DNA of 42,973 bases from Vannielia sp. (GTDB lineage Bacteria > Pseudomonadota > Alphaproteobacteria > Rhodobacterales > Rhodobacteraceae), in contig NZ_JARGND010000027.1 in NCBI RefSeq assembly GCF_029212645.1, positions 1-42,973 of the forward strand, read 5' to 3'. Of this stretch, positions 16,914 through 24,726 are shown piece after piece. The position numbers and the translations under genes were made by a program. The number at the start of each line of letters is the position of its first letter. Within the stretch, counting starts at the first letter, position 1. The notes beneath the pieces are model-generated. The model ran no database searches and was not told where the DNA came from. It saw only the letters and a program-made list of their open reading frames with translations.

Positions 16914-18064
16914 TGTGGCGGGCACTGGCCTCGAACGGGCTGACGATCATAATCGTGATAATGGTCGCGCTTGCCGTGGCCGTAGGCTGGGCACAGAACC
17001 GCTATGTGGCCGAGGGGCCGCTGAGCGAGGCGATTTGCTTGCAGGTGAAACCCGGCACCAGCATGCGGGCTGTTAGCCGTGAGCTGGAAGAGCGCGGGGC
17101 GATTGGCTCTGACATGCTGTTCCGCATGGGCGCGGATTACACCGAGCGCACGCCGCTGCTGAAGGCAGGCTCGTTCCTGGTGGAACCGGGAGCCTCGATG
17201 GAGGAGATCACCCGCCAGATCACCACGGCGGGCCCTTCAACCTGTGGCACCGAGGTGATTTACCGGGTGGGCATTAACAAGGCCGAACTGGTGATGCGCG
17301 AGTTGGACCCGGCCACGCAGGAATACGTGGAAGTTGTCAAGTTTGATCCGGGTGAGGCCGAAGCCCCGGCGGAATACCTGGACGGCACCAAGGGATCGGA
17401 CGTGCGCTACCGGGTGACATTGGCCGAGGGCGTGACCTCATGGCAGGTGGTCGACAGCCTGAGCCGCGCGGGCTTTTTGACCGGTGAGGCCGAGGTGCCG
17501 CCGGAAGGCTCGCTGGCGCCGGACAGCTATGAGGTGCGCAAGGGGGCCGAGATCAAGCCCTTGCTGGCGCGAATGCAGGCCGCGCAGCAGGTTATTCTGG
17601 CGGAAGCCTGGGAAAACCGCGCGCAGGGCTTGCCCTATGACACGCCGGAGGAGGCGCTGATCATGGCCTCCATCGTGGAAAAGGAAACCGGGGTGCCAGA
17701 GGAGCGCCGTCAGGTGGCTAGCGTGTTTGTGAACCGCCTTGAAGCGGGCATGAAGCTGCAAACCGACCCGACGGTGATTTACGGGATCACCGAGGGGCGG
17801 GGCGTTTTGGGCCGGGGTATCCGACAGAGCGAGTTGCGCGCCCGCACCCCCTACAACACCTATGTGATCGACGCGCTGCCGCCGACGCCCATTGCCAATC
17901 CGGGGCGGCTCAGCATTGAAGCGGCGCTGAACCCCGACAGCACCGACTATGTGTTCTTTGTGGCTGATGGTACGGGCGGACATGCCTTTGCCACCACGCT
18001 GGAAGAGCACAATGAAAACGTGGCCCGCTGGCGCGAAATCGAGGCGGAGCGCTCGGGAAACTGA
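16913..18064 (+). CDS. mltG: Endolytic transglycosylase MltG
   Basis: A 383-residue inner-membrane protein: one N-terminal transmembrane helix (LTIIIVIMVALAVAVGWA), a LysM-like region (ICLQVKPGTSMRAVSREL), and the YceG catalytic domain with the family Glu in IMASIVEKETGVPEERRQVA, then NRLEAGMKLQTDPTVIYG and YNTYVIDALPPTPIANPG. It cuts nascent glycan strands and helps set their length. It overlaps fabF by one base, the conserved arrangement in this group. A 10-bp hairpin overlaps its stop codon. Confidence 0.97.
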   Translation: MWRALASNGLTIIIVIMVALAVAVGWAQNRYVAEGPLSEAICLQVKPGTSMRAVSRELEERGAIGSDMLFRMGADYTERTPLLKAGSFLVEPGASMEEITRQITTAGPSTCGTEVIYRVGINKAELVMRELDPATQEYVEVVKFDPGEAEAPAEYLDGTKGSDVRYRVTLAEGVTSWQVVDSLSRAGFLTGEAEVPPEGSLAPDSYEVRKGAEIKPLLARMQAAQQVILAEAWENRAQGLPYDTPEEALIMASIVEKETGVPEERRQVASVFVNRLEAGMKLQTDPTVIYGITEGRGVLGRGIRQSELRARTPYNTYVIDALPPTPIANPGRLSIEAALNPDSTDYVFFVADGTGGHAFATTLEEHNENVARWREIEAERSGN

Positions 18065-18078
18065 GCGCTCCGGCCTTT
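18045..18078 (+). terminator. Terminator-like hairpin overlapping the mltG stop
   Basis: CGGAGCGCTC (18045-18054), 8-base loop, GAGCGCTCCG (18063-18072), then GCCTTT. It probably ends fabF-mltG and insulates the GTA promoter. Confidence 0.6.
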
Positions 18079-18131
18079 CCGTTTGATCGCAGCGGTTTAC
18101 CCGGAGTTGCGCAGCAAACGTAAAGAAAACC

Positions 18132-18151
18132 CTAACGGAACAAACGGTTAG
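18132..18151. promoter_or_regulatory. CTAAC/GTTAG dyad upstream of the GTA promoter
   Basis: CTAAC (18132-18136) and GTTAG (18147-18151) form an inverted repeat with a 10-base spacer, ending 24 bases before the -35 box. Its position suits an activator site. I cannot assign it to a known GTA regulator. Confidence 0.35.
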
Positions 18152-18175
18152 ACGGCGCGGCGGCAGCGGTTTTGC

Positions 18176-18204
18176 TTGACTTTGCGAACGCTCCAGCCTA
18201 TACC
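18176..18204 (+). promoter_or_regulatory. Promoter of the GTA operon
   Basis: TTGACT (18176-18181), 17-base spacer, TATACC (18199-18204): the best sigma-70-like promoter in the window. Transcription should begin near 18211, about 93 bases before g1. Confidence 0.75.
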
Positions 18205-18214
18205 TTTAAGCACG

Positions 18215-18247
18215 ATGGAACAGTTGGGCGCGGCTCCTCTCACTTGA
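18215..18247 (+). other. 10-codon leader ORF before the GTA terminator
   Basis: ATG at 18215 opens a short frame encoding MEQLGAAPLT, with its TGA at 18245-18247 inside the loop-to-stem transition of the terminator hairpin. The start is only a few bases after the predicted transcription start, so it would be nearly leaderless. It may be chance, but its placement is that of an attenuation leader peptide. Confidence 0.35.
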
Positions 18248-18263
18248 GAGCGGCCGTTTTTTT
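18231..18263 (+). terminator. Intrinsic terminator/attenuator in the GTA leader
   Basis: CGGCTCCTCTC (18231-18241), loop ACTT, GAGAGCGGCCG (18246-18256), one internal mismatch and one T-G pair, followed by seven T (18257-18263). It lies between the GTA promoter and g1, so full-length GTA mRNA requires read-through or anti-termination. Confidence 0.75.
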
Positions 18264-18303
18264 GTGCCCGATTTTCCGAGGTGGGACCTAAGTGAGAGAT
18301 CGT

Positions 18304-18666
18304 ATGACGAATGAACCCGACCGAGAGGACGGGGCCGCAGAAGGCATGCTTTCTGCGGCGGAGCAGCTTGTGAGTGAGAGCGTGGGGGCGTTCTCGGAAG
18401 CCATGGCGGAGTGGGAGGGGGTGCAACCTCCCGGCCCGGCGCTGGCCCGGTTAAGGGCTTTGCGGCGGGCGCTCTTTGCCGCGTATCAGGAGAGTGATCT
18501 TGTTCAAGAGCATCAGGGGCGAAGTGGCCCTGGATCAGGACGTGGAGGCAGCAACGCCGAGGCCAGTGGAAGCGCCGGGCACCTCGACCTTGACGCCGCA
18601 CGAGATGAAATCGGCCGCCGTTTGGCTCGCCTCCGTGGGGCAGGCGGAACAGACGGCCTTCCTTGA
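18304..18666 (+). CDS. GTA g1, small terminase subunit-like protein
   Basis: A 120-residue protein, first gene of the GTA cluster. It is charged and helical (MLSAAEQLVSESVGAFSEAM, then LARLRALRRALFAAYQES) and ends with an amphipathic helix (DAARDEIGRRLARLRGAGG). Its place directly before the large terminase and its size fit g1 of Rhodobacter capsulatus GTA, the small terminase. ATG 18304 is used; GTG 18292, 12 bases upstream, has GAGG at a good distance and is an alternative. Third-position GC falls in this frame after about 18499 and rises in the g2 frame, so the exact g1 end/g2 start is unsettled. It overlaps g2 by 62 bases. Confidence 0.7.
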   Translation: MTNEPDREDGAAEGMLSAAEQLVSESVGAFSEAMAEWEGVQPPGPALARLRALRRALFAAYQESDLVQEHQGRSGPGSGRGGSNAEASGSAGHLDLDAARDEIGRRLARLRGAGGTDGLP

Positions 18667-19951
18667 CGGGCTGAGTGAAAACGCGCTGGCGGCCTTGCCC
18701 TGGCTTTTCGAGGTTTGGGCTATGCCACACCAACTGCCGCCAGAGGGCGATTGGCGGACCTGGGTGATCCTTGGCGGGCGCGGGGCTGGCAAAACCCGCG
18801 CCGGGGCGGAGTGGGTGCGCGCGCAAGTGGAAGGGTCGGGGCCGATGGACCCCGGCCCGTGCCGCCGCATCGCGCTGGTGGGAGAAACGATTGATCAGGT
18901 GCGCGAGGTGATGGTGTTTGGCGATAGCGGCATCCTTGCCTGCGCCCCGCCCGACAGGCGGCCCGAATGGCAGGCCGGGCGCAAACAGCTGATGTGGCCC
19001 AATGGTGCGGTGGCGCAGCTGTTCTCGGCGCATGATCCCGAGGCGCTGCGCGGGCCGCAGTTTGATGGCGCCTGGGTGGATGAATTGGCGAAATGGAAGA
19101 AGGCGCAAGATGCCTGGGACATGCTGCAATTTGCGCTGAGGCTTGGGGATGATCCGCGCATTTGCGTGACCACGACGCCGCGAAACCAGCCGCTGCTGAA
19201 AGAACTATTGGAGCGTGACAGCACGGTGGTGACAAAGGCCAGCACCGAGGCAAACCGCGCCAATCTGGCCCCCGCTTTCCTTGAGGAAGTGCAGCGGCGT
19301 TATGCCGGCACGCGGCTGGGGCGGCAGGAATTGGACGGCGTGTTGCTCGACGAAATCGAGGGCGCGCTGTGGTCGCACACGGGGCTGGAGGCGGCACGGG
19401 TTGCCAGCCCGCCACCGCTTGAACGGGTGGTGGTGGCGGTTGACCCTCCGGTAACCGGGCACGCAAATTCGGACGCCTGCGGCATTGTTGTGGTGGCGCT
19501 GGAGGCGGGGGCCGAGAGCCCGCAAGACTGGCGCGCGGTGGTGCTGGAGGATGCCTCGGTAGAGGCGGCCAGCCCGCTGCACTGGGCGCGCGCAGCGCTG
19601 CGCGCCGCCGAGCGGCACGGCGCTGACAGGGTTGTCGCCGAGGTGAACCAGGGCGGCGATCTGGTGGAAACGTTGCTGCGCCAGCTTGACCCTACGGTGC
19701 CATTCCGCGCGGTGAGAGCCTCACGCGGGAAGGTTGCAAGGGCCGAGCCGGTGGCTGCGCTTTATGAGCAGGGGCGGGTGCGCCATATGCCCGGGCTGGG
19801 CGCGCTTGAGGACGAAATGTGCCGGATGACGCTGCAAGGCTACGCGGGCAGCGGCTCGCCCGACCGGGTGGATGCGCTGGTATGGGCGCTGAGCGAATTG
19901 ATCCTCGTTCCGGCAGCCAAATTCAGCCGTCCGATGGTGCGTACGCTGTAG
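18605..19951 (+). CDS. terL: GTA g2, large terminase (DNA-packaging ATPase/nuclease)
   Basis: A 448-residue terminase. The ATPase domain has Walker A VILGGRGAGKTRAGAEW (about 37-53) and Walker B in FDGAWVDELAKW. The RNase H-like nuclease domain follows (VVVAVDPPVTGHANSDACG, then RVVAEVNQGGDLVETLL and a late SPDRVDALVWALSEL). It pumps and cuts DNA into particles; in GTAs it packages host DNA with little sequence preference. The start is uncertain: ATG 18605 lacks a clear ribosome-binding site and would be coupled to g1, while GTG 18494 or TTG 18500 has AGGAGA upstream and good codon bias. Confidence 0.95.
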   Translation: MKSAAVWLASVGQAEQTAFLDGLSENALAALPWLFEVWAMPHQLPPEGDWRTWVILGGRGAGKTRAGAEWVRAQVEGSGPMDPGPCRRIALVGETIDQVREVMVFGDSGILACAPPDRRPEWQAGRKQLMWPNGAVAQLFSAHDPEALRGPQFDGAWVDELAKWKKAQDAWDMLQFALRLGDDPRICVTTTPRNQPLLKELLERDSTVVTKASTEANRANLAPAFLEEVQRRYAGTRLGRQELDGVLLDEIEGALWSHTGLEAARVASPPPLERVVVAVDPPVTGHANSDACGIVVVALEAGAESPQDWRAVVLEDASVEAASPLHWARAALRAAERHGADRVVAEVNQGGDLVETLLRQLDPTVPFRAVRASRGKVARAEPVAALYEQGRVRHMPGLGALEDEMCRMTLQGYAGSGSPDRVDALVWALSELILVPAAKFSRPMVRTL

Positions 19952-20055
19952 TTACGAAATTTAGAAGAATTTTAACGATAACTCTATCAAGCCGAAACGC
20001 TGAGGGACGCAGAGCCTTTCCCGGCGCAAGACGACTAACCAAAAGGAGATGACGG
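19952..20055 (+). other. AT-rich gap between terL and portal genes
   Basis: A 104-base gap in an otherwise tightly packed operon, locally AT-rich (AATTTAGAAGAATTTTAACG). It ends with AAGGAGATGACGG before the portal gene. It may hold an internal promoter or a processing site; I see no clear -35/-10 pair. Confidence 0.4.
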
Positions 20056-21249
20056 ATGGTCTTCGACTTCCTCAAGCGGGAGCGGGGCGGCGGGCCTGTG
20101 CCCGAAGCCAAGGCATCGGCCACTGGTCCGGTGATCGCCTATCATGGCGCGGGCCGGGTGGCCTGGAGCCCGCGTGATACGGTTTCGCTGATCAAGCACG
20201 GGTTCACCGGCAATCCGGTGGGCTTTAGAGCGGTGAAGATGATTGCTGAAGCCGCAGCCGCCGTGCCGTTGGTGTGCGAAGACCGGGAGCGGCGCTATGA
20301 GAGCCATCCGGTGGCCGACCTGCTGGCGCGGCCCAACGGGGCGCAGGGGCGGGCGGAAATGCTTGAGGCGCTGTTCGGGCAGATGCTGCTCTCGGGCAAT
20401 GGCTATGTTGAGGCGGTTGCGGGCGGTGATCTGGCGATGCCGGTGGAGCTGCATGTGCTGCGTTCGGACCGGATGAGCGTGATCCCCGGCAGCGATGGCT
20501 GGCCGATTGGCTATGAATATCAGGTAGATGGCCGCAAGCACCGGTTTGATGCCTCGGGCGGGGCGATGCCGATCTGCCATATCAAGGCGTTCCATCCGCA
20601 GGACGACCATTATGGCCTGTCCCCGCTGCGGGCGGCGGCCACGGCGGTGGATGTGCATAACGCGGCGAGCAAATGGTCAAAAGGTTTGCTCGACAATGCG
20701 GCGCGGCCTTCAGGGGCGATTGTTTACCGGGGTGCGGATGGGGCGAGCCAGCTCACGGCGGATCAATACACGCGGCTTCAGGACGAGATGAGCACCTACC
20801 ATCAGGGCGCGGCCAATGCGGGCCGACCGATGCTGCTGGAAGGCGGGCTGGACTGGAAGCCGATGGGCTTTTCGCCTTCCGATATGGAGTTTCAGGAGAC
20901 CAAGGAGGCCGCCGCGCGCGAGATCGCCACGGCCTTCGGAGTGCCGCCGATGCTGCTGGGTATTCCGGGGGATGCGACCTACGCGAACTACCAGGAGGCC
21001 AACCGCGCCTTTTACCGGCTCGCGGTGCTGCCCCTGGTGAGCAAGGTCGCCACCGCGCTGGCCGATTGGCTTTCGGCGCTTGGTGGAGAGGTGGTGCGGC
21101 TGAAGCCCGACCTCGACCAGGTGGCGGCGCTTGGCCCGGAGCGTGAGGCGCAGTGGCGGCGGGTGGCGGAGGCCGATTTCCTGAGCCCTGCCGAAAAGCG
21201 CTCGATGCTGGGTTTGCCGCCGCTTCTGGAGGCGGGTGACAATGAGTAA
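20056..21249 (+). CDS. GTA g3, portal protein (HK97 family)
   Basis: A 397-residue portal that forms the dodecameric ring at the capsid vertex through which DNA enters. Family features: VSLIKHGFTGNPVGFRAVKM near the N-terminus, VADLLARPNGAQGRAEMLEA, NGYVEAV, CHIKAFHPQDDHYGLSPLRA and a late ATAFGVPPMLLGIPGDATY. A strong AAGGAG precedes ATG 20056. Its stop overlaps the likely start of the protease gene, so head genes are coupled. Confidence 0.96.
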   Translation: MVFDFLKRERGGGPVPEAKASATGPVIAYHGAGRVAWSPRDTVSLIKHGFTGNPVGFRAVKMIAEAAAAVPLVCEDRERRYESHPVADLLARPNGAQGRAEMLEALFGQMLLSGNGYVEAVAGGDLAMPVELHVLRSDRMSVIPGSDGWPIGYEYQVDGRKHRFDASGGAMPICHIKAFHPQDDHYGLSPLRAAATAVDVHNAASKWSKGLLDNAARPSGAIVYRGADGASQLTADQYTRLQDEMSTYHQGAANAGRPMLLEGGLDWKPMGFSPSDMEFQETKEAAAREIATAFGVPPMLLGIPGDATYANYQEANRAFYRLAVLPLVSKVATALADWLSALGGEVVRLKPDLDQVAALGPEREAQWRRVAEADFLSPAEKRSMLGLPPLLEAGDNE

Positions 21250-21850
21250 CCGAGGAGAAAAGCAAGCGATGGCAATGGATTACGGGCCGGATTTGGAGCT
21301 AAAATTTTGCGCGCCAGAGGCGAAGCTGAAGGTGAGCGACGGGCTGGAGATTGCAGGCTACGCCTCGCTCTTTGGCGCGGCTGATCAGGGTAATGATGTG
21401 GTGATGGCGGGGGCGTACGCCCGCTCGCTGAAGGCGATGACCGCGAGCGGCAAGAGCGTGAAGATGCTCTGGCAGCATGATCCGCGCGAGCCGATCGGCA
21501 TTTGGGATGAGGTGCGCGAGGACCGCCGGGGCCTTTATGTAAAAGGTCGCCTGTTGCCGGATGTGACCCGCGCCCGTGAGGCCGCCGCACTGATCGAGGC
21601 GGGAGCGATTGACGGGCTCTCCATTGGCTACCGCACTAAGCGGGCCGAAAAGAATGCGCAGGGCCAGCGGCTCTTGCACGATCTGGAGCTTTGGGAGGTG
21701 TCGCTTGTGACCTTCCCGATGCTGCCGACTGCCCGGCTGTCCGGGGCCAAGGGGGATGCGGCGGATGTCGCGCCCGAGCGGCCCAATGACGGCGGCTGGC
21801 ACGAACTGGCGGAGGCGCTACGCGCTGCAAGCCGGGCCTTGGCGGGCTGA
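21242..21850 (+). CDS. GTA g4, prohead protease (HK97 family)
   Basis: A 202-residue U35-type serine protease that matures the capsid by removing the N-terminal delta domain. It has GYASLFGAADQGNDVV, the histidine in VKMLWQHDPREPIG, the serine in AGAIDGLSIGYRT and LWEVSLVTFPMLP. ATG 21242 overlaps the portal stop and has GGAGG upstream; ATG 21269 after GAGGAG is an alternative start. Confidence 0.95.
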   Translation: MSNRGEKQAMAMDYGPDLELKFCAPEAKLKVSDGLEIAGYASLFGAADQGNDVVMAGAYARSLKAMTASGKSVKMLWQHDPREPIGIWDEVREDRRGLYVKGRLLPDVTRAREAAALIEAGAIDGLSIGYRTKRAEKNAQGQRLLHDLELWEVSLVTFPMLPTARLSGAKGDAADVAPERPNDGGWHELAEALRAASRALAG

Positions 21851-21920
21851 CGCCGGCCGTTTCGACAGCGGCGCGGCCCTCGGGCCAGACCGCGACCAAC
21901 TGCAATAGGAGAAAGCTGCC

Positions 21921-23114
21921 ATGAGCACTCCCGAGACTGGGTCCGGGGGCGGGCGGAGCCTGCCCGAAACCACCGGACCCGTGGCCGAAGTGGCTTCGGC
22001 CCTCACCGTTTTCCTGGGTGAATTCAAGACCTTCCAGGATAACTTTCACAACCGACTTCAGAAACAGGAAGAGCGACTGACCATGCTCAACACCAAGACC
22101 ATGACCTCCGGGCGTCCAGCCCTTGCCGCCGCTGCCGAAGCCGAGGCGCCGCATCAGAAGGCCTTTGAGGCCTATCTGCGCAATGGCGACGACGATGGGC
22201 TGCGCGGCCTCGAGCTGGAGGGCAAGGCGCTCTCGACGGCGGTATCGGGTGACGGCGGCTATCTGGTGGACAGCCAGACCGCTGACACCATCAAGACCGT
22301 GCTTGCCAGCACCGCCAGCCTGCGTGCTGTTGCCAATGTGGTGACGGTTGAGGCGACCTCGTTTGACGTGCTGATCGACCGCGCTGATCTGGGCTCTGGC
22401 TGGGCCACCGAGACGGCCTCCAGCGTGGAGACCGATACGCCGCAGATCGAGCGCATCACCATCCCGCTGCACGAGCTTTCGGCGCTGCCCAAGGCAAGCC
22501 AGCGGCTACTGGACGACAGCGCCTTTGACATTGACGGCTGGCTCGCTGACCGGATCGCCAAGAAGTTCTCCCGTGCAGAAGCGGCGGCCTTCATCAACGG
22601 GGACGGCATCGACAAGCCCAAGGGTATGTTGACCCACACCATCGTGGCCGATGATCTCGCCACCTGGGGTGAGCTTGGCTATGTGGCCACTGGCGTGAAC
22701 GGTGATCTGGGGGACAGCGATGGCCTGATTGATCTGGTTTACGCGCTGCCTGCCGAATACCGTGCTGGCGCGACCTTTGTGATGAACTCGAAAACAGCGG
22801 GCACGGTGCGCAAGCTGAAAGACAGCGATGGCCGCTTCATGTGGTCGGATGGTCTGGCGGCGGGAGAGCCGGCGCGCCTGCTCGGCTACCCGGTGCTGAT
22901 TGCCGAGGACATGCCCGACATTGCCACCGATGCCACTGCGATTGCCTTTGGTGATTTCGCGGCGGGCTACACCGTGGCCGAGCGCCCCGACCTGCGGGTG
23001 CTGCGCGATCCCTTCAGCGCCAAGCCGCATGTTCTGTTCTACGCGACCAAGCGCGTGGGCGGCGATGTCAGCGACTTCGAGGCGATCAAGCTGCTGAAAT
23101 TCTCGGCCTCGTAA
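21921..23114 (+). CDS. GTA g5, major capsid protein (HK97 fold)
   Basis: A 397-residue capsid protein. Residues 1 to about 100 look like a scaffold (delta) domain with a coiled-coil stretch (VFLGEFKTFQDNFHNRLQKQ), to be cut off by the protease encoded just upstream. The HK97 shell fold follows (GDGGYLVDSQTADTIKTVLA, LHELSALPKASQRLLDDSA, DRIAKKFSRAEAAAFINGDG, PDLRVLRDPFSAKPHVLFYA). It forms the small GTA head. AGGAG precedes ATG 21921. An unusually long gap with a strong stem-loop follows, which may let this gene be expressed above the others. Confidence 0.97.
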   Translation: MSTPETGSGGGRSLPETTGPVAEVASALTVFLGEFKTFQDNFHNRLQKQEERLTMLNTKTMTSGRPALAAAAEAEAPHQKAFEAYLRNGDDDGLRGLELEGKALSTAVSGDGGYLVDSQTADTIKTVLASTASLRAVANVVTVEATSFDVLIDRADLGSGWATETASSVETDTPQIERITIPLHELSALPKASQRLLDDSAFDIDGWLADRIAKKFSRAEAAAFINGDGIDKPKGMLTHTIVADDLATWGELGYVATGVNGDLGDSDGLIDLVYALPAEYRAGATFVMNSKTAGTVRKLKDSDGRFMWSDGLAAGEPARLLGYPVLIAEDMPDIATDATAIAFGDFAAGYTVAERPDLRVLRDPFSAKPHVLFYATKRVGGDVSDFEAIKLLKFSAS

Positions 23115-23135
23115 GGGGGTGAGAATCCGTTCAGG

Positions 23136-23176
23136 CCGTGGCTCCGCAGGGAGGTGCGGCCTGGGGGGAGCCACGG
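23136..23176 (+). promoter_or_regulatory. Stem-loop in the capsid-connector gap
   Basis: A perfect 10-bp stem CCGTGGCTCC (23136-23145) with GGAGCCACGG (23167-23176), loop of 21 bases, in the 216-base gap between g5 and g6. There is no U-tract, so RNA processing, 3'-end protection of capsid mRNA or partial termination are all possible. Confidence 0.5.
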
Positions 23177-23330
23177 GCGCAGGGTGAACCCTTCTGCGCT
23201 GCCAATGCTGCTCCCCTCCGTCCGGGTGGGGCGGGAGGCTTGCGACCCGTGGTCACCATCTGCCGCTTTGCCCACCGAGGGCAGCAGGCAGAGCCGGGCG
23301 GAGATCAAGGCCCTTTTCGGGAGACGAGAA

Positions 23331-23942
23331 ATGATTTTGACCGAGTTGACCTCGGTGCCCGCAGCGGCGCTGCCGGTGACCGAATTCAAGTCCCATCTGC
23401 GGATGGGCACCGGCTTTGCCGATGAAGGGGCCGAGGACGGGCTTCTGGAATCCTTGCTGCGGGCGTCGCTTGCGGCGGTGGAAGCCTGGACCGGGAAGGT
23501 GCTGCTGGAGCGGGATTTTCGCTGGGTTCTGGCGGGCTGGCGCGGCGCGGATGCCATGGCGCTGCCAGTGGCTCCGGTGCGCCGGATCTCCGCCGTAAAA
23601 ACGGTAGACCTGCTGGACTGGGAAAACTTTGTTCCCACCAGCGCATACCGGCTGGAGGAAGACACCCATCGCCCACACATCAGGGCCTCGGGTGGGAGCC
23701 TGCCGCAGGTGCCAAAAGGTGGCAAGCTGGTGATCGAGTTTGACGCAGGCTTTGGCCCGGTCTGGGCCGATGTGCCCGCCGATCTGGCGCAGGCGGTGTT
23801 GCTGCTCGCCGGGCATTACTACGAATACCGCCATGAGGCGCGCCAGGGAGATGGGGTGATCCCCTATGGCGTGTCGGCGCTGATTGAACGTTGGCGCAGC
23901 GTGCGCATGGGCTTTGGCGCAGATCGCGGAGGCCGGGCATGA
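23331..23942 (+). CDS. GTA g6, head-tail connector protein
   Basis: A 203-residue protein of the phage connector/adaptor (gp6-like) type: ALPVTEFKSHLRMGTGFADE, LLRASLAAVEAWTGKVLLER, then DLAQAVLLLAGHYYEYRHEA and IPYGVSALIERWRSVRMG. It would form a ring below the portal. ATG 23331 with GAGACGAG upstream is chosen; the open frame upstream to 23154 runs through the intergenic stem-loop and is likely non-coding. Its TGA overlaps the g7 ATG. Confidence 0.93.
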   Translation: MILTELTSVPAAALPVTEFKSHLRMGTGFADEGAEDGLLESLLRASLAAVEAWTGKVLLERDFRWVLAGWRGADAMALPVAPVRRISAVKTVDLLDWENFVPTSAYRLEEDTHRPHIRASGGSLPQVPKGGKLVIEFDAGFGPVWADVPADLAQAVLLLAGHYYEYRHEARQGDGVIPYGVSALIERWRSVRMGFGADRGGRA

Positions 23943-24280
23943 GCAAGCCTCCTGTTCTCAACCGCAAGCTGGTGCTGGAGGCCCCCGAAAGGTTGGCCGA
24001 TGGCGCGGGCGGCTACACCACCCAATGGGCCGAGTTGGGCCAGCTTTGGGCCGAGGTGAAGGCTGGCTCGGGGCGCGAAACGGCGGATGGGCTGCTGACG
24101 GTATCGTCGGTGCCTTACAAGATCACCGTGCGTGCCGCGCCGCCAGATGCCCAGAGCCGCCCACGCGCTGAGCAACGTTTTCGCGAAGGGCCGCGCACCT
24201 ACCTGATTTTGGCGGTGGCCGAACGGGATGTGCAGGGCCGCTATCTGACGTGCTTTGCCCGCGAGGAGGTTTCGGCATGA
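23939..24280 (+). CDS. GTA g7, head-tail adaptor
   Basis: A 113-residue head-closure protein of the SPP1 gp16/HK97 gp10 type: LNRKLVLEAPERLADGAGGY, TTQWAELGQLWAEVKAGSG, PRTYLILAVAERDVQGRYLT. It joins the connector to the tail tube. ATGA overlap with g6 and with g8 indicates coupled translation. Confidence 0.92.
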   Translation: MSKPPVLNRKLVLEAPERLADGAGGYTTQWAELGQLWAEVKAGSGRETADGLLTVSSVPYKITVRAAPPDAQSRPRAEQRFREGPRTYLILAVAERDVQGRYLTCFAREEVSA

Positions 24281-24684
24281 GCTATGGCGCAGCTGCGGCC
24301 CTTCAGGCGGCCGTGTACCAGGCCCTTACTAGCGATGCGGCGATTGCCGCGCTGGTGGGCAGTGACATTTACGATGCCGCCCCGCCGGGCACGCCGCCCG
24401 GCACCTACATCAGCCTTGGGGGTGAGGAGGTGCTGGCCAGAAATGACGGCACCGGCACCGGCGCGCTGTTTCGCTTTACCGTCAGTGTCATCACCGATGC
24501 GGCGGGCTTTGCTGGCGCCAAGGAGATTGGCGGGGCGATCAGTGACGTGCTGCACGAAGCGCCGCTTAACCTCAGCCGGGGCCGGTTGGTGAGCCTCTAC
24601 TTTGAACGCGCGCGCGCCCGAAGGGTGGGCACGGGCGATCAGCGACGGATTGATCTGCGCTTTGCCGCGCGGGTCGAGAACTGA
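24277..24684 (+). CDS. GTA g8, tail completion protein (DUF3168)
   Basis: A 135-residue protein: LQAAVYQALTSDAAIAALVG, TPPGTYISLGGEEVLARND, ISDVLHEAPLNLSRGRLVSL. The pattern fits DUF3168 tail terminator proteins that cap the tube and bind the head. It overlaps g7 by four bases and has GAGGAG upstream. Confidence 0.92.
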   Translation: MSYGAAAALQAAVYQALTSDAAIAALVGSDIYDAAPPGTPPGTYISLGGEEVLARNDGTGTGALFRFTVSVITDAAGFAGAKEIGGAISDVLHEAPLNLSRGRLVSLYFERARARRVGTGDQRRIDLRFAARVEN

Positions 24685-24726
24685 CGCAACACACCGAAAT
24701 TACAGGTAAACTTCAGGAGAACCGAG

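Noticed and set aside
23154..23330. Upstream extension of GTA g6
   Set aside because: It would read through the intergenic stem-loop, lacks a ribosome-binding site and its residues do not look like a connector N-terminus.
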